A stretch of DNA of 64,000 nucleotides from Candidatus Obscuribacter phosphatis (lineage in GTDB: Bacteria > Cyanobacteriota > Vampirovibrionia > Obscuribacterales > Obscuribacteraceae), in the NCBI GenBank assembly GCA_001899315.1, contig MOYA01000001.1, positions 993,105-1,057,104 of the forward strand, given 5' to 3'. The translations under genes were made by a program, and so were the position numbers. The notes beneath the pieces are model-generated. The model did no database searches. It was not told the DNA's origin and saw nothing but the letters and a program-made list of their open reading frames with translations. Below are positions 17,332 through 25,544 of this stretch, piece by piece. Within the stretch, counting starts at the first letter, position 1. Each line of letters starts with the position of its first letter.

Positions 17332-18276
17332 ATGCTTGTAGGCGTCAGGCCTCAAGATCGATCGTTGAAAGTCGACTTCTCGCAAGTGCCTTTAGAGCGC
17401 TACGTGCGCCTTCTAGCCGCTTCGATTTTTCTCAATCGTTTTCTTGGTAAGGAAAACGGTGCTGGTAAACCAGAAGCTAGTTCTCTTTCCTCCCGGCAAG
17501 AACCACCGACTTTGCTCAAGGTCGGTACTACAAGTGGTGCATTGCAAGCCTTCATTCCTGATTGGCAGCTCTTTCTTCTTGCCGATTCATCTGAAAGTGA
17601 GAACGATAATCGTCAGGCTCAGGGGCGTTCTTCTCAGAAAGAGTCTCAAGAGCAGACTCAAGCACCGACTCAAGCACCGACTCAAGTGCAGTCTCTTGCG
17701 TCGACTCTAGCGGCTTCGCCACTGCCAAGTCATAGTCAAAATCATAGTATGTCTGGTGCAATAGCCGGTTCTGAAAGACCCGATGCCTGTCCCCCTGGTA
17801 AACCAGCCCCCATTAGTTTGCCTTCTCGATCTTTTGATGCAGTCACCGCCATCGGTGTGCTAGAAGCCTTGAGTCAACAAGAAAGAGAGCTTTTGCTTGG
17901 AGAGTTGGCTCGCATTCCGCAATCTTTGTGCATAGTTGATTTGCCCGCAAGCGGTTATAGAAAGCACTGGTCCGGACTTGTTGAACTTACTTTGAAAAGT
18001 GAGATGCAGAGAAGCTTGCAGTTTGGCTTGCCTGATACTAAACAGATATCTCAGTATTTTGAAGAGGCCGGCTTTGAAGTTGAGGTTTGGACTCATACTA
18101 AACTTTCGCAATGGTTGCCCTACATCACTCTTTTTGCGTTGAATCCGCTAGCGGCAGGGCTGCTTGATGAAGAGCTCAAGCGCTTAGCCGATGCAGAGCT
18201 TGCCGGCACAATCCAAATGTCCTCTGATAATGATGCAACAGCCTTTGATCTTATTGTGGCTAAGCGCAAAGTCTAA
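17332..18276 (+). CDS. Degenerate methyltransferase-like protein with Gln/Ser-rich insert
   Basis: 314 residues, starting four bases after the quinone reductase stop, so translation is probably coupled. SFDAVTAIGVLEALSQQERELLLGELARI matches the post-motif II region of class I methyltransferases, followed by a strand IVDLPASG and the C-terminal helix/strand YFEEAGFEVEVWTHT. The canonical glycine-rich SAM loop is not evident. An insert of about 65 residues rich in Gln, Ser, Thr and Pro (bases about 17590-17800) includes a 12-nt repeat coding TQAP. I cannot assign a substrate. It may be a pseudoenzyme or a very divergent methyltransferase. Confidence 0.6.
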   Translation: MLVGVRPQDRSLKVDFSQVPLERYVRLLAASIFLNRFLGKENGAGKPEASSLSSRQEPPTLLKVGTTSGALQAFIPDWQLFLLADSSESENDNRQAQGRSSQKESQEQTQAPTQAPTQVQSLASTLAASPLPSHSQNHSMSGAIAGSERPDACPPGKPAPISLPSRSFDAVTAIGVLEALSQQERELLLGELARIPQSLCIVDLPASGYRKHWSGLVELTLKSEMQRSLQFGLPDTKQISQYFEEAGFEVEVWTHTKLSQWLPYITLFALNPLAAGLLDEELKRLADAELAGTIQMSSDNDATAFDLIVAKRKV

Positions 18277-18296
18277 ATAGCAGACTAAGCATCTCA

Positions 18297-18407
18297 ATCA
18301 AGCGTCTAGATCGAGCGTCTAAATTGACCGCCTAAGTTGAGCGTCTAAGTTGGGCGTCTAGAGCAAACCTATAAATCAAGTATCTAAATCAAGTATCTAG
18401 ATCAAGC
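18297..18407. repeat. 13-nt tandem repeat array after the methyltransferase-like gene
   Basis: Eight contiguous units of exactly 13 bases plus a partial ninth, consensus ATCAAGCGTCTAA with substitutions. It lies between convergent genes. Units abut without spacers, so it is not CRISPR. Confidence 0.85.
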
Positions 18408-18447
18408 TAAAGTCTCGTGAGGAAATGGTCGTGATGAAATGGCTTGA

Positions 18448-18894
18448 TTAAGCTATTGGCGGCGGTTCTTTTCTGTCTAGAAACTTTTGCAGAATTATGG
18501 CAGCCGCTTGCTGGTCGACCAGTGCTTTGTTGTGCCCGGTCTTTACGCCTTGAATGGTCAAGGTTCTGATGGCTGAAATAGTGGTGAGCCGCTCATCTTC
18601 ATAGACTATCGGTATATTGATTTCGCGAGCCAGCTTACGGGCGAAAGACTTGACCTTCTCTGACTGTTCGCCCATCGATCCATCCATATTTTGAGGAAGA
18701 CCAACCACAATCTGCACTGCGCCGTGCCTAAGTGCAATATCACGCACTGCTTGCACATCGGCTCTGACATTGGTCCTTTCGATAGTTTCTAGTCCGGCTG
18801 CGGTTATGCGCAAAGGATCTGAGATGGCCACCCCTATGCGGCGGTCACCTATGTCAAGACCAATAATTCGTGGTTTAGCGTTACTCACAAACAA
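18448..18894 (-). CDS. ruvX: RuvX/YqgF-type Holliday-junction resolvase or rRNA-processing nuclease
   Basis: 148 residues, full length. RNase H-like fold with GLDIGDRRIGVAISD (first catalytic Asp), VVGLPQNMDGSMG, YEDERLTTISA (catalytic Glu/Asp region) and the final DQQAAAIILQKFLD (last Asp). The family acts on Holliday junctions in some bacteria and in 16S rRNA 5'-end maturation in E. coli. It is divergent from sixA with a 56-base gap. Confidence 0.93.
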   Translation of the reverse strand: MFVSNAKPRIIGLDIGDRRIGVAISDPLRITAAGLETIERTNVRADVQAVRDIALRHGAVQIVVGLPQNMDGSMGEQSEKVKSFARKLAREINIPIVYEDERLTTISAIRTLTIQGVKTGHNKALVDQQAAAIILQKFLDRKEPPPIA

Positions 18895-18950
18895 ATATTA
18901 CTACTAGAATTAGTCTTCGCGAAAGCTACTCATATGTATATGGAGTTGTA

Positions 18951-19448
18951 ATGAGACTATATCTGGTGCGCCATGGCATAGCGGTGGAAGGTTTGAGAGG
19001 CGGCATTACCAAAGATAGCGAAAGACCACTGACCGATGAAGGTCGCGATGAGATGAAGCAAGTGGCTAAAGCTCTTAAGAAGCTAGGAGTAAAGCCAGAT
19101 CTGATCTTTTCCAGTCCACTTGTGCGAGCCAGGCAGACTGCCGAGTATATTTCTGAGGCTCTAGATCAAGAAATCAGGATTACCGATGCCTTAGCTCCAG
19201 CCGTGAACTTTACTCAGCTTTTTCGAGTAATTGGTCGGCACGAGACTGCCAGAGAAGTATTTTTGGTCGGGCATGAGCCTGATATGGGTATGCTGGTTGG
19301 GAATTTGCTGTATGCCGGTCCTGGTTTCGAGATGCCTTTCAAGAAAGCAGGAGTTTGCCGTATCGATGTCACAGGCATGCCTCCCGATGGTCCAGGAGTC
19401 TTGAAGTGGTATCTCACCCCCAAGATAGTCAAGGGCTTGCTAGATTGA
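18951..19448 (+). CDS. sixA: Phosphohistidine phosphatase SixA
   Basis: 165 residues. A histidine-phosphatase core of minimal size: LYLVRHGIAVEG (RHG with nucleophile His), FSSPLVRARQTAEYI and VGHEPDMGMLVGNLL with the second catalytic His. SixA removes phosphate from histidine on phosphotransfer proteins such as HPt domains or PTS proteins. GGAG lies five bases before ATG. It ends at a symmetric palindromic terminator shared with the convergent membrane protein gene. Confidence 0.92.
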   Translation: MRLYLVRHGIAVEGLRGGITKDSERPLTDEGRDEMKQVAKALKKLGVKPDLIFSSPLVRARQTAEYISEALDQEIRITDALAPAVNFTQLFRVIGRHETAREVFLVGHEPDMGMLVGNLLYAGPGFEMPFKKAGVCRIDVTGMPPDGPGVLKWYLTPKIVKGLLD

Positions 19449-19500
19449 ACCATTTGTAAGTTTGAACCGTTTTCTAGATTGAATTTTTCGCCGTTGCAAA

Positions 19501-19532
19501 AAAAAAGTAAACCGATATCGGTTTACTTTTTT
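19501..19532. terminator. Perfect 32-nt palindrome, bidirectional terminator
   Basis: A fully symmetric sequence with A/T-run ends and the core CCGATATCGG, between two convergent genes (sixA and the 19564 gene). As RNA it forms a long stem with an AUAU tetraloop followed by U residues on either strand. The core is shared with 47451-47486. Confidence 0.88.
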
Positions 19533-19563
19533 CCAATTCAAATTTTCAATTTTGCTTTCGTGA

Positions 19564-20583
19564 TTAAGCCAGGGCAGCGGCCAGCGGTGCCGGCGGTTGG
19601 CAGTTCACTCTTTCTGCTTCAGAAAGGGCTTCAGCTTCTATAGCCCAGACATAGAGACAGGTAAAGAATGCCGACCTTATATAGATGGACATTGCCGTGG
19701 TCAAGACCACTGCCATCGCCCACAAACCTCCGCCAATCATGACGATTGGAGCATTAGCCGGGATTTTGTAGACGTAGAGTGCTCCATAACCGGCAACGCC
19801 TACCAGGCATACTGCCAGCATGACCAGTCGGTTGATTGTATCTATACCGATCTCACCTACACCGATTGCGATCAGATTGCCCTGTCCAATTCGGTCCGCA
19901 CGCTTCAGGGCACCCCAAAAAGATGTGCCTTCAATAACAATGGCTGGCAAGATGAGGTGGCCGGCCATGGTCCAGAATACTTCTACGATACTGGCGATAA
20001 AGTTGATACCCATGCCGAAGATGCCGCTACTGCGTTTGTCACGCATGAAACGTGCCACCTTCTTGGCGATGAGGGTGACGATGCCGAGAGTAATGATCGC
20101 CGGCAAAGAGCTGAAAACAGCGGCACAGGCGGTGGAAAACCTTCCGGAACCTGAGCCTTCGGTTAAATGGCTATAGACAAGAGCGGTGGTGACGCCTTCC
20201 AAGAAACGGTTGGTGAGCCACCAGACCGAAAGAATTGCCACCACAGCCAGAACAGCATCAGGGCTGGCAGCTTCCGATAGTCCCTGCAGTCCACCCTGGT
20301 CCCATGGACCATTGAGGGCTGTCTTAGCCATTAACTGCTGGATATCGGCGGGATTCCCTTGCTGCAGGGCGTTTTTGCCCATATTGATTCCAGCCGAGAC
20401 TGCTTTGGCGGAGGCGCTATGCTCCACTGCCACTCGCGATTTGGCTTCTAGGAAAAGAAGGATGGCGAAAAAGAAGTTGCTAAAGACTGTCATCAAACCG
20501 GGGATAAGCAAGCGCTTGTCCTGGAACCCCATCTTAATTGAAGCCAGGATTAGCTTTAGACCCCTTCCAAAAGATTCAAACAT
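19564..20583 (-). CDS. Multi-pass inner-membrane protein (DUF6159-like)
   Basis: 339 residues. Begins ESFGRGLKLILASIKMGFQD with KRLLIPGLMTVFSNFFFAIL, resembling the 'store/relay' N-terminus of the DUF6159 membrane family. At least five hydrophobic segments follow (for example VLAVVAILSVWWLTN, LPAIITLGIVTLIA, AMAVVLTTAMSIYI). No catalytic motif is visible. In the last third TSFWGALKRADRIGQGNLIAIGVGEIG is a conserved-looking cytoplasmic loop. Function unknown. It has its own well-formed promoter upstream. Confidence 0.6.
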   Translation of the reverse strand: MFESFGRGLKLILASIKMGFQDKRLLIPGLMTVFSNFFFAILLFLEAKSRVAVEHSASAKAVSAGINMGKNALQQGNPADIQQLMAKTALNGPWDQGGLQGLSEAASPDAVLAVVAILSVWWLTNRFLEGVTTALVYSHLTEGSGSGRFSTACAAVFSSLPAIITLGIVTLIAKKVARFMRDKRSSGIFGMGINFIASIVEVFWTMAGHLILPAIVIEGTSFWGALKRADRIGQGNLIAIGVGEIGIDTINRLVMLAVCLVGVAGYGALYVYKIPANAPIVMIGGGLWAMAVVLTTAMSIYIRSAFFTCLYVWAIEAEALSEAERVNCQPPAPLAAALA

Positions 20584-20684
20584 GGATGTATGACCTCAGG
20601 CGGCACATCTGCTAGTAAGTTATTTAAAAGGGTTTCGGACGTTCAGACCATTTTCAGACCCTGCGATCCTGAAACCTCGGCATT

Positions 20685-20713
20685 ATTGTAATTAGTTGCC
20701 AAGCGAATGTAAA
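20685..20713 (-). promoter_or_regulatory. Sigma70-type promoter for the 20583 membrane protein gene
   Basis: On the minus strand: -35 TTTACA (20708-20713), a 17-base spacer and -10 TACAAT (20685-20690). Transcription should begin near 20678, giving a leader of about 95 bases. Confidence 0.6.
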
Positions 20714-20771
20714 GATCTTTTTTTGCAAATAAGGATATTTGTCAAAGATATTTGGCAAAGATTTTTATGGT

Positions 20772-22634
20772 TCATTGGATTTCCAGGTCTTCTTTGGGAT
20801 AAAGACCGTCCAAAACTTCCTTGTACTTCTCGGTAACCAGCTTTCTTTTCACCTTGAAAGTGGGTGTCAGTTCATTGGCTTCAATTGAAAAGTCTTTCTT
20901 CAGTAAACTGAAGCGCTTAATCTTCTCAAAATTGGCTAAACCTTCGTTCTTTCGGTCTACCGACTGCTGCACTGCCGAGATGACCAAAGGGTGATCGGTC
21001 AGTTCTTCTAGGTCGGTATAGCTTATCTTGTTCTTGTCAGCAAAGACCTTGAGGTTGTCCATATTCAAGGTGAACAAACAAGTAATAAACTTGCGCCGAT
21101 CGCCGTAAACCAGGCAGTGGCTTATTAGAGGGTCTCCCTTGAAGAGATTCTCGATGTATTGAGGGGCCACATGTTTGCCACCGGCTGTGATGATAATGTC
21201 TTTCTTCCGGTCTCTGATGCTGATGAAGCCGTCTTTATCAATTTCGGCTATATCACCTGTTTTGAACCAGCCGTTTTCAAAAGCGTCGGCTGTGGCTTCG
21301 TCATTTTTGTAATAGCCGCTAAAGACCGTGTCACCTTTCACCAGCAGTTCGCCATCGCCTGCAATTCGCACTTCCACTCCCACGAGCGGCTTGCCGACCG
21401 TACCCGGGCGGTTCGAGAGCGGTGTATTGCAAGCAACCGGGGCGCAGGTTTCGGTTAGTCCATAACCTTCTACAATGGTCAGCCCGATGGTGTCGAAAAA
21501 TCTCTGCACCTCGCCCGGTAAGGGCGCTGCGCCCGATACCAACATGCGCAGCCGACCACCAAAACGGCGCCTGATTTTGGAAAAGACAAGTCTATCGGCG
21601 GCTCTAAGCTCAGCTGCTTTCAATTGTTTCAACAGTGAATTGGTGGTGTGCTCTCGGCGTTCAACACTGCCGTTTCCTTCGCTGCCTGCTACTTTTGTCT
21701 GGATTTCCTTGCCCAAAGAAAAGGCCCAGTTGATAAGAATTTGCTGCGGTCTAGGCAACTTCTTTGATTCAAATTGAATGCGCTGATAGGCTTTTTCGTA
21801 AAAGCGCGGCACTCCATTGATGATCGTTGGATGAGTCTCAACCATGTTGCGCGGCACTGTTTCAATTGCTTCGGCATAAGCCATGGTCACACCAAAAAAG
21901 ATGCTGACAAACTGACCACCGACTCTTTCATAGACGTGTGAAAGAGGGAGGAAAGATAGGACCAGGTCTTGTTCTTTGAAGTCCAGCCGCTCGCCCACGG
22001 CTTTGCAGACTGCAATTATATTGCGGTGGTGAATCATCACCCCTTTTGGGATGCCGGTGGTTCCAGATGTATAAACAATCGATGCCAGGTCGTCGGGACT
22101 GACTTCTTCTCTTTGCTTCGCCAGTTCTTCTCTGGCAGTTAAGAGATGAATTTCACCGTCCTTGAGCAGATCTTCCCAGGTCATGATTTTGAGCGTGGCC
22201 GTTGAAGGCGGTGCTTGACCATTCATCAGCACTGCGAATTTGAGCTTTTCGGCGGGCTTGCCATCAAGCACTTTCTTCAGTTGCACCAAGTCTTCGACAA
22301 AGATGGCTTGGGCATCGCTATGCTTAATTAGAAATTCTACTTCGGGTACGGCCAGAGTGGGATAGATTGGCACCGTCACCGCGCCAAGAGAGAGTATTGC
22401 CATGTCTGCCCAAGTCCAGCGGGGACTAGGATGAGACAGAATGGCTGCATGAGCACCTCTTGTAATACCATTGCGGGCTAGACCGGCCATGGCTAGTTCG
22501 GTGGTGAGACCGTGCTCGCGCCAGATGACCGGGGTGTATTCGCCCTTGATTTTGTGCATAATCGCTGGTCGCTCGGCTTTATCGCGCACTTGCGACCAGA
22601 AAGCTTCCACTATAGTTTTTGCACTAACGACCAT
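20772..22634 (-). CDS. Long-chain fatty-acid-CoA ligase (FadD15/FAA type)
   Basis: 620 residues. ANL-superfamily enzyme that activates a fatty acid through acyl-AMP to acyl-CoA. The P-loop SIVYTSGTTGIPKGVMIHH, the long-chain ligase segment LVSGAAPLPGEVQRFF, VEGYGLTETCAPVACN, WFKTGDIAEIDKDGF and the hinge IRDRKKDIIITAGGKHVAPQ are all present. Its length and the ending with TPTFKVKRKLVTEKY match the bubblegum/FadD15 long-chain group. No transmembrane helix is evident; membrane association is typical. cutA follows upstream on the same strand with a 30-base gap, so the two may be cotranscribed. Confidence 0.92.
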   Translation of the reverse strand: MVVSAKTIVEAFWSQVRDKAERPAIMHKIKGEYTPVIWREHGLTTELAMAGLARNGITRGAHAAILSHPSPRWTWADMAILSLGAVTVPIYPTLAVPEVEFLIKHSDAQAIFVEDLVQLKKVLDGKPAEKLKFAVLMNGQAPPSTATLKIMTWEDLLKDGEIHLLTAREELAKQREEVSPDDLASIVYTSGTTGIPKGVMIHHRNIIAVCKAVGERLDFKEQDLVLSFLPLSHVYERVGGQFVSIFFGVTMAYAEAIETVPRNMVETHPTIINGVPRFYEKAYQRIQFESKKLPRPQQILINWAFSLGKEIQTKVAGSEGNGSVERREHTTNSLLKQLKAAELRAADRLVFSKIRRRFGGRLRMLVSGAAPLPGEVQRFFDTIGLTIVEGYGLTETCAPVACNTPLSNRPGTVGKPLVGVEVRIAGDGELLVKGDTVFSGYYKNDEATADAFENGWFKTGDIAEIDKDGFISIRDRKKDIIITAGGKHVAPQYIENLFKGDPLISHCLVYGDRRKFITCLFTLNMDNLKVFADKNKISYTDLEELTDHPLVISAVQQSVDRKNEGLANFEKIKRFSLLKKDFSIEANELTPTFKVKRKLVTEKYKEVLDGLYPKEDLEIQ

Positions 22635-22664
22635 GCTGGGATTTCACCGGTGCCTTCTACTTTG

Positions 22665-23018
22665 CTAGTTGCCGACTTTTGAAAGACTCTCTTTCACCCA
22701 GTCAAGGTAGGCTTTTGAGCCTCTCTCCACCGAAACCGCAAGAATTTCTGGTACTTCATAGCTATGAAGCTCCTTAATTTTAGCCTCAAGTTGAGCGTAA
22801 ATCTCGCTTCTCGTTTTCATGACAAGCAAGCTTTCCTGATCTACGGCTGTCTCTCCCTTCCAGCTATAGATCGAAAGCACCGAAGGCAGGATATTGGCGC
22901 ATGCAATTAGTTTGGCTTCCAACAACTTGGTTGCCAATGTCTGCGCTTCCGCGCTTGGCGCCGTCACTAGGACGACAAGTGTTTCCGTCTCCCAGCTTTC
23001 GTCTTTGTTCAAATTCAC
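22665..23018 (-). CDS. cutA: Divalent-cation tolerance protein CutA
   Basis: 117 residues. Small trimeric PII-like protein: VLVTAPSAEAQTLATKLLEA, LIACANILPSVLSIYSWKGE and the C-terminal LHSYEVPEILAVSVERGSKA. CutA family members have been linked to copper tolerance and to other roles; the exact function is unsettled. It lies between the acyl-CoA ligase and the deoxyribosyltransferase-like gene, all on the minus strand, with gaps of 17-30 bases suggesting one transcript. Confidence 0.93.
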   Translation of the reverse strand: MNLNKDESWETETLVVLVTAPSAEAQTLATKLLEAKLIACANILPSVLSIYSWKGETAVDQESLLVMKTRSEIYAQLEAKIKELHSYEVPEILAVSVERGSKAYLDWVKESLSKVGN

Positions 23019-23035
23019 CTTGTTTTTAGCCCGTT

Positions 23036-24139
23036 TCAGTAAAGCCGCGAGTTGAGATAGCTGGAACTCTCTAGGACGAACTGAGCAAGGAGGTCGGTGG
23101 CTCGGCTGAAGAGCATCGACTGTAGTCTAGGCATTCTATAGCGCTTGGAGAGCTTCACTGTGACAAGCGGCACTGCCAACTCTTCTGCGATAAAGCGACT
23201 AAGCGGCCCGGTCTCTCTATCCAATTCTTCCTGGCTCTTTGCCAGTTTTACCGGCGCAATTTCTTCCAAAGCTCCCAATTTTAATCTCAGCCGCTGTTCG
23301 AAGTCATAATCGCGGGTCGGTCCGCAATGGTCAATTTGCAACCCCGGTGTTTGTTGTCCCGACCCCAAGATCATCAGAATCAATCCGATATTGCCTGCCT
23401 TGACCAAGTCTTTGATGGCGGTCTTGAAAGGGGTGTCGGCATAAACACAAGGATCAGCCACTAAGCAATAATTTGAGGTGAGAGCATGGCAGGCGGTTCG
23501 TCTATTCAGGAGCACAGCCATAGAACCTGTAAATGACTCCTGCTCTTGGAATTCACCTTCTCTAAAGTATGCTGTGGCATGAGGCGCAATGACAAGAATC
23601 GGCAGGTCGCCGCCGAAAAATTTATAGTCGGGCTCGCCATAGGGGGGCATTTGCTCGTAGCGTTCACTGAGTTGGTTTTCGTAGTGAATTGCCCAATCTA
23701 CGGGGGCCGAGCGCGGTTGATTGCCAATGATATGGCGAAGGGCCAAGTCGATATCGTTGAATCTGGCCTGCGAATGGGTCGCCACCCAGGGATTCAAAGG
23801 CGAAGAGCCAAAGACAGTAACGTGTTTGCCGCTGCGGTAGGCATAGAAAATCTCCATTGCCGTGCCGTAACTTGGGCGTTCTAGATTAGCCAGAATGGCG
23901 TCGCTCTGGTCTATCAAACCAAGCGCCCTTCTTACCCTTTGATCTGAGCTGCCGGCGAGATCTATAGCTTCATCAAAGTTGAATTCAGTTTCGGTCCAGG
24001 GTATTTCTAGAGGATTGGTTACTTTGAGACCGTGGTTCATCAGCCGGGTAATGGCTAAAGTGCGCCAATCTGATTTGTGAGCCTGGCTGAGCTCGCCCGG
24101 ATCAATCGAAGAACCTGTCAGATAGATCGAGGACAACAT
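23036..24139 (-). CDS. Deoxyribosyltransferase-like domain fused to N-formylglutamate-amidohydrolase-like domain
   Basis: 367 residues from ATG 24139, which has AGGA ten bases upstream; a TTG 30 bases earlier is less likely. Residues 1-140 resemble nucleoside 2-deoxyribosyltransferase/DNPH1-like proteins: SSIYLTGSS at the start, DQSDAILANLERPSYG and GTAMEIFYAYRSGKHV with the expected catalytic Glu. Residues about 165-365 (LPILVIAPHATAYFREGEF, later LMILGSGQQTPGLQIDHCG) look like the N-formylglutamate amidohydrolase fold, where PHA and a later His/Glu would bind zinc; this half is less certain. The fusion suggests a nucleotide-salvage or nucleotide-sanitising enzyme with a hydrolase partner. 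Confidence 0.6.
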   Translation of the reverse strand: MLSSIYLTGSSIDPGELSQAHKSDWRTLAITRLMNHGLKVTNPLEIPWTETEFNFDEAIDLAGSSDQRVRRALGLIDQSDAILANLERPSYGTAMEIFYAYRSGKHVTVFGSSPLNPWVATHSQARFNDIDLALRHIIGNQPRSAPVDWAIHYENQLSERYEQMPPYGEPDYKFFGGDLPILVIAPHATAYFREGEFQEQESFTGSMAVLLNRRTACHALTSNYCLVADPCVYADTPFKTAIKDLVKAGNIGLILMILGSGQQTPGLQIDHCGPTRDYDFEQRLRLKLGALEEIAPVKLAKSQEELDRETGPLSRFIAEELAVPLVTVKLSKRYRMPRLQSMLFSRATDLLAQFVLESSSYLNSRLY

Positions 24140-24369
24140 CGCTAATTCCTGAAATAAAGAAGAGACCAAGCAGATAAGAAAAACGACGATATTCCTCTAT
24201 ATACCACAGCCTTCGGCTTTTGCACCAATCCCTAAAGTATATTGCCGGTATGTAAAAGAGAGCTTGAACACTGGTTTGTTAGATTTGGACTATATGCAAA
24301 AGGCTTCTTACTCTGGCTATAATTCCTGCAATCACAACAATCAAGCCCACAAGTGATTGGGAAGAGAAA
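24140..24369. other. Divergent intergenic region
   Basis: A TATAAT hexamer at 24318-24323 could serve the DUF3465 lipoprotein gene, but I see no matching -35. Nothing else is recognisable. Confidence 0.3.
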
Positions 24370-24996
24370 ATGAAAAACAAAGCCTCTAAAGCCTCTAAAG
24401 CTTCTAAAGCTTCTAAATGTTCCGCTATCTTGGTTTCGCTCTTCCTCGCCTCGATTTTGAGCGGGGCTCTATGCGGTTGCATGGGGCAGAGAGGCGGTTC
24501 TATCGATGCTTCTTCTGCTGGCGGCCCGGCATCTCAGGCGGTCGCATACGATAACGGCAACGGGCAGGGGCAGGGTCAAGGTCTAGGTCAAGCATTAGGT
24601 CAAGCTGGCGGGGGGCAGTCTCAGACCTCACCTGCAGTCGGTGCGAGCCTCGCCCAACCGGCATTGGATGATGCAGCTGTCGTGGCGCTGCAGGCTGAGC
24701 AGGCGCGAAAGGTTGTCACAACGTGTACAGCCCGAATTAAGAAACTTCTGCCCGATGATCGAAAGGGTAGTAAGCATCAGAGATTCTTGCTGGAGCTTAG
24801 CAACGGTACGACTGTTTTGGTCGCTCACAATATAGATATGGCGCCTTATGTGCCTGCTCAAGCCGGTGACATAGTGACAGTGCACGGCGAGTTTATTTGG
24901 AATCAAAGAGGTGGTGTCTTGCACTGGACTCATCACAGTGACACCCCTAGGCATGAAAGTGGTTATATAGATTTCGCGGGTAACCGTTATCAATAG
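24370..24996 (+). CDS. DUF3465 lipoprotein (OB-fold-like, secreted)
   Basis: 208 residues. N-terminus MKNKA followed by a 9-nt repeat coding Lys-Ala-Ser four times (24379-24414), then a hydrophobic stretch and a lipobox-like LSGALCGC, so lipid anchoring is likely. A Gly/Gln-rich linker follows. The C-terminal 110 residues carry the DUF3465 pattern: KLLPDDRKGSKHQRF, VLVAHNIDMAPYVP, GDIVTVHGEF and GGVLHWTHHSDTPRHESG. The family is uncharacterised. The conserved His residues suggest metal or nucleic-acid contacts, but no function is established. It ends at a large palindromic terminator. Confidence 0.82.
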   Translation: MKNKASKASKASKASKCSAILVSLFLASILSGALCGCMGQRGGSIDASSAGGPASQAVAYDNGNGQGQGQGLGQALGQAGGGQSQTSPAVGASLAQPALDDAAVVALQAEQARKVVTTCTARIKKLLPDDRKGSKHQRFLLELSNGTTVLVAHNIDMAPYVPAQAGDIVTVHGEFIWNQRGGVLHWTHHSDTPRHESGYIDFAGNRYQ

Positions 24997-24998
24997 GA

Positions 24999-25046
24999 TT
25001 TTTCAAAAAAAAAGAAATTCTCGAGAATTTCTTTTTTTTGAAAAAA
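24999..25046. terminator. 48-nt near-perfect palindromic terminator
   Basis: TTTTTC, A9, arms around a central CTCGAG, T8, GAAAAAA. The only asymmetry is one extra A. It starts three bases after the DUF3465 stop codon. The core is shared with 8213-8247. Confidence 0.85.
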
Positions 25047-25094
25047 GCCCACAGGTTCAACGTTCTAGAAACAACCCTTGAGCGCACTCTCCTC

Positions 25095-25132
25095 TTGACA
25101 TTAGAATGTGCTCACATGAATGTTAATACATT
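25095..25132 (+). promoter_or_regulatory. Promoter/operator region with two adjacent inverted repeats
   Basis: A TTGACA at 25095-25100 is followed by ATGTG-N2-CACAT (25106-25117) and AATGT-N4-ACATT (25119-25132). The -10 is not clear. The dyads are in the usual place for repressor binding and precede a small secreted protein and an acyl-CoA synthetase. Confidence 0.4.
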
Positions 25133-25216
25133 TAGTAAAGCCTTTCCTTTCGGCAAAAGCACACTTATACTCGTGTCCTAGGGTGCAGGTAGAGGCACCT
25201 GGAACGAGGTTATTCG

Positions 25217-25531
25217 ATGTATACAGCTAAAGCTCCGAGCCGCAAGATTCAAGCACTAGTCGGTGCGTTTTTCTTTTCAATGTCGTTCGGGTTTAGCCTG
25301 GCTCCTGCCCAAGCAGATGAGCTTAATGGTGCTGCAATTTTGAATGCAGCTCCGGTCGCTGCTCCTGGTAACTCCGATTTAGCTGTTGAAGAAGCAGTTA
25401 AGTTCATCAAGAGCCACAAAGAAGCCCTCCGTGAGAATCAAGTTCAACTTCCCGCCAGCAAGACAAAGAGCAAGCGTGTCAATGAAAAGCATGTCTACAT
25501 TCTTGGTGGTGCTGAAGTTTTCCCCATGTAG
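25217..25531 (+). CDS. Small secreted protein of unknown function
   Basis: 104 residues with a classic signal peptide: basic KAPSRKIQ, hydrophobic ALVGAFFFSMSFGFSLAP and a cleavage site near AQA-DE. The mature part of about 70 residues is polar, with an Ala-rich helix-prone stretch (LAVEEAVKFIKSHKEALREN) and a closing VYILGGAEVFPM. I recognise no family. The next gene, an acyl-CoA synthetase, begins 13 bases after its stop, so they are probably cotranscribed from the operator-rich region upstream. Confidence 0.7.
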   Translation: MYTAKAPSRKIQALVGAFFFSMSFGFSLAPAQADELNGAAILNAAPVAAPGNSDLAVEEAVKFIKSHKEALRENQVQLPASKTKSKRVNEKHVYILGGAEVFPM

Positions 25532-25544
25532 CTTGCTGAATTAA

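Noticed and set aside
18297-18407. CRISPR array (also considered for 54297-54360 and 59016-59103)
   Set aside because: Repeat units are contiguous without spacers and differ in length (13, 16, 22 nt). No cas genes are present.
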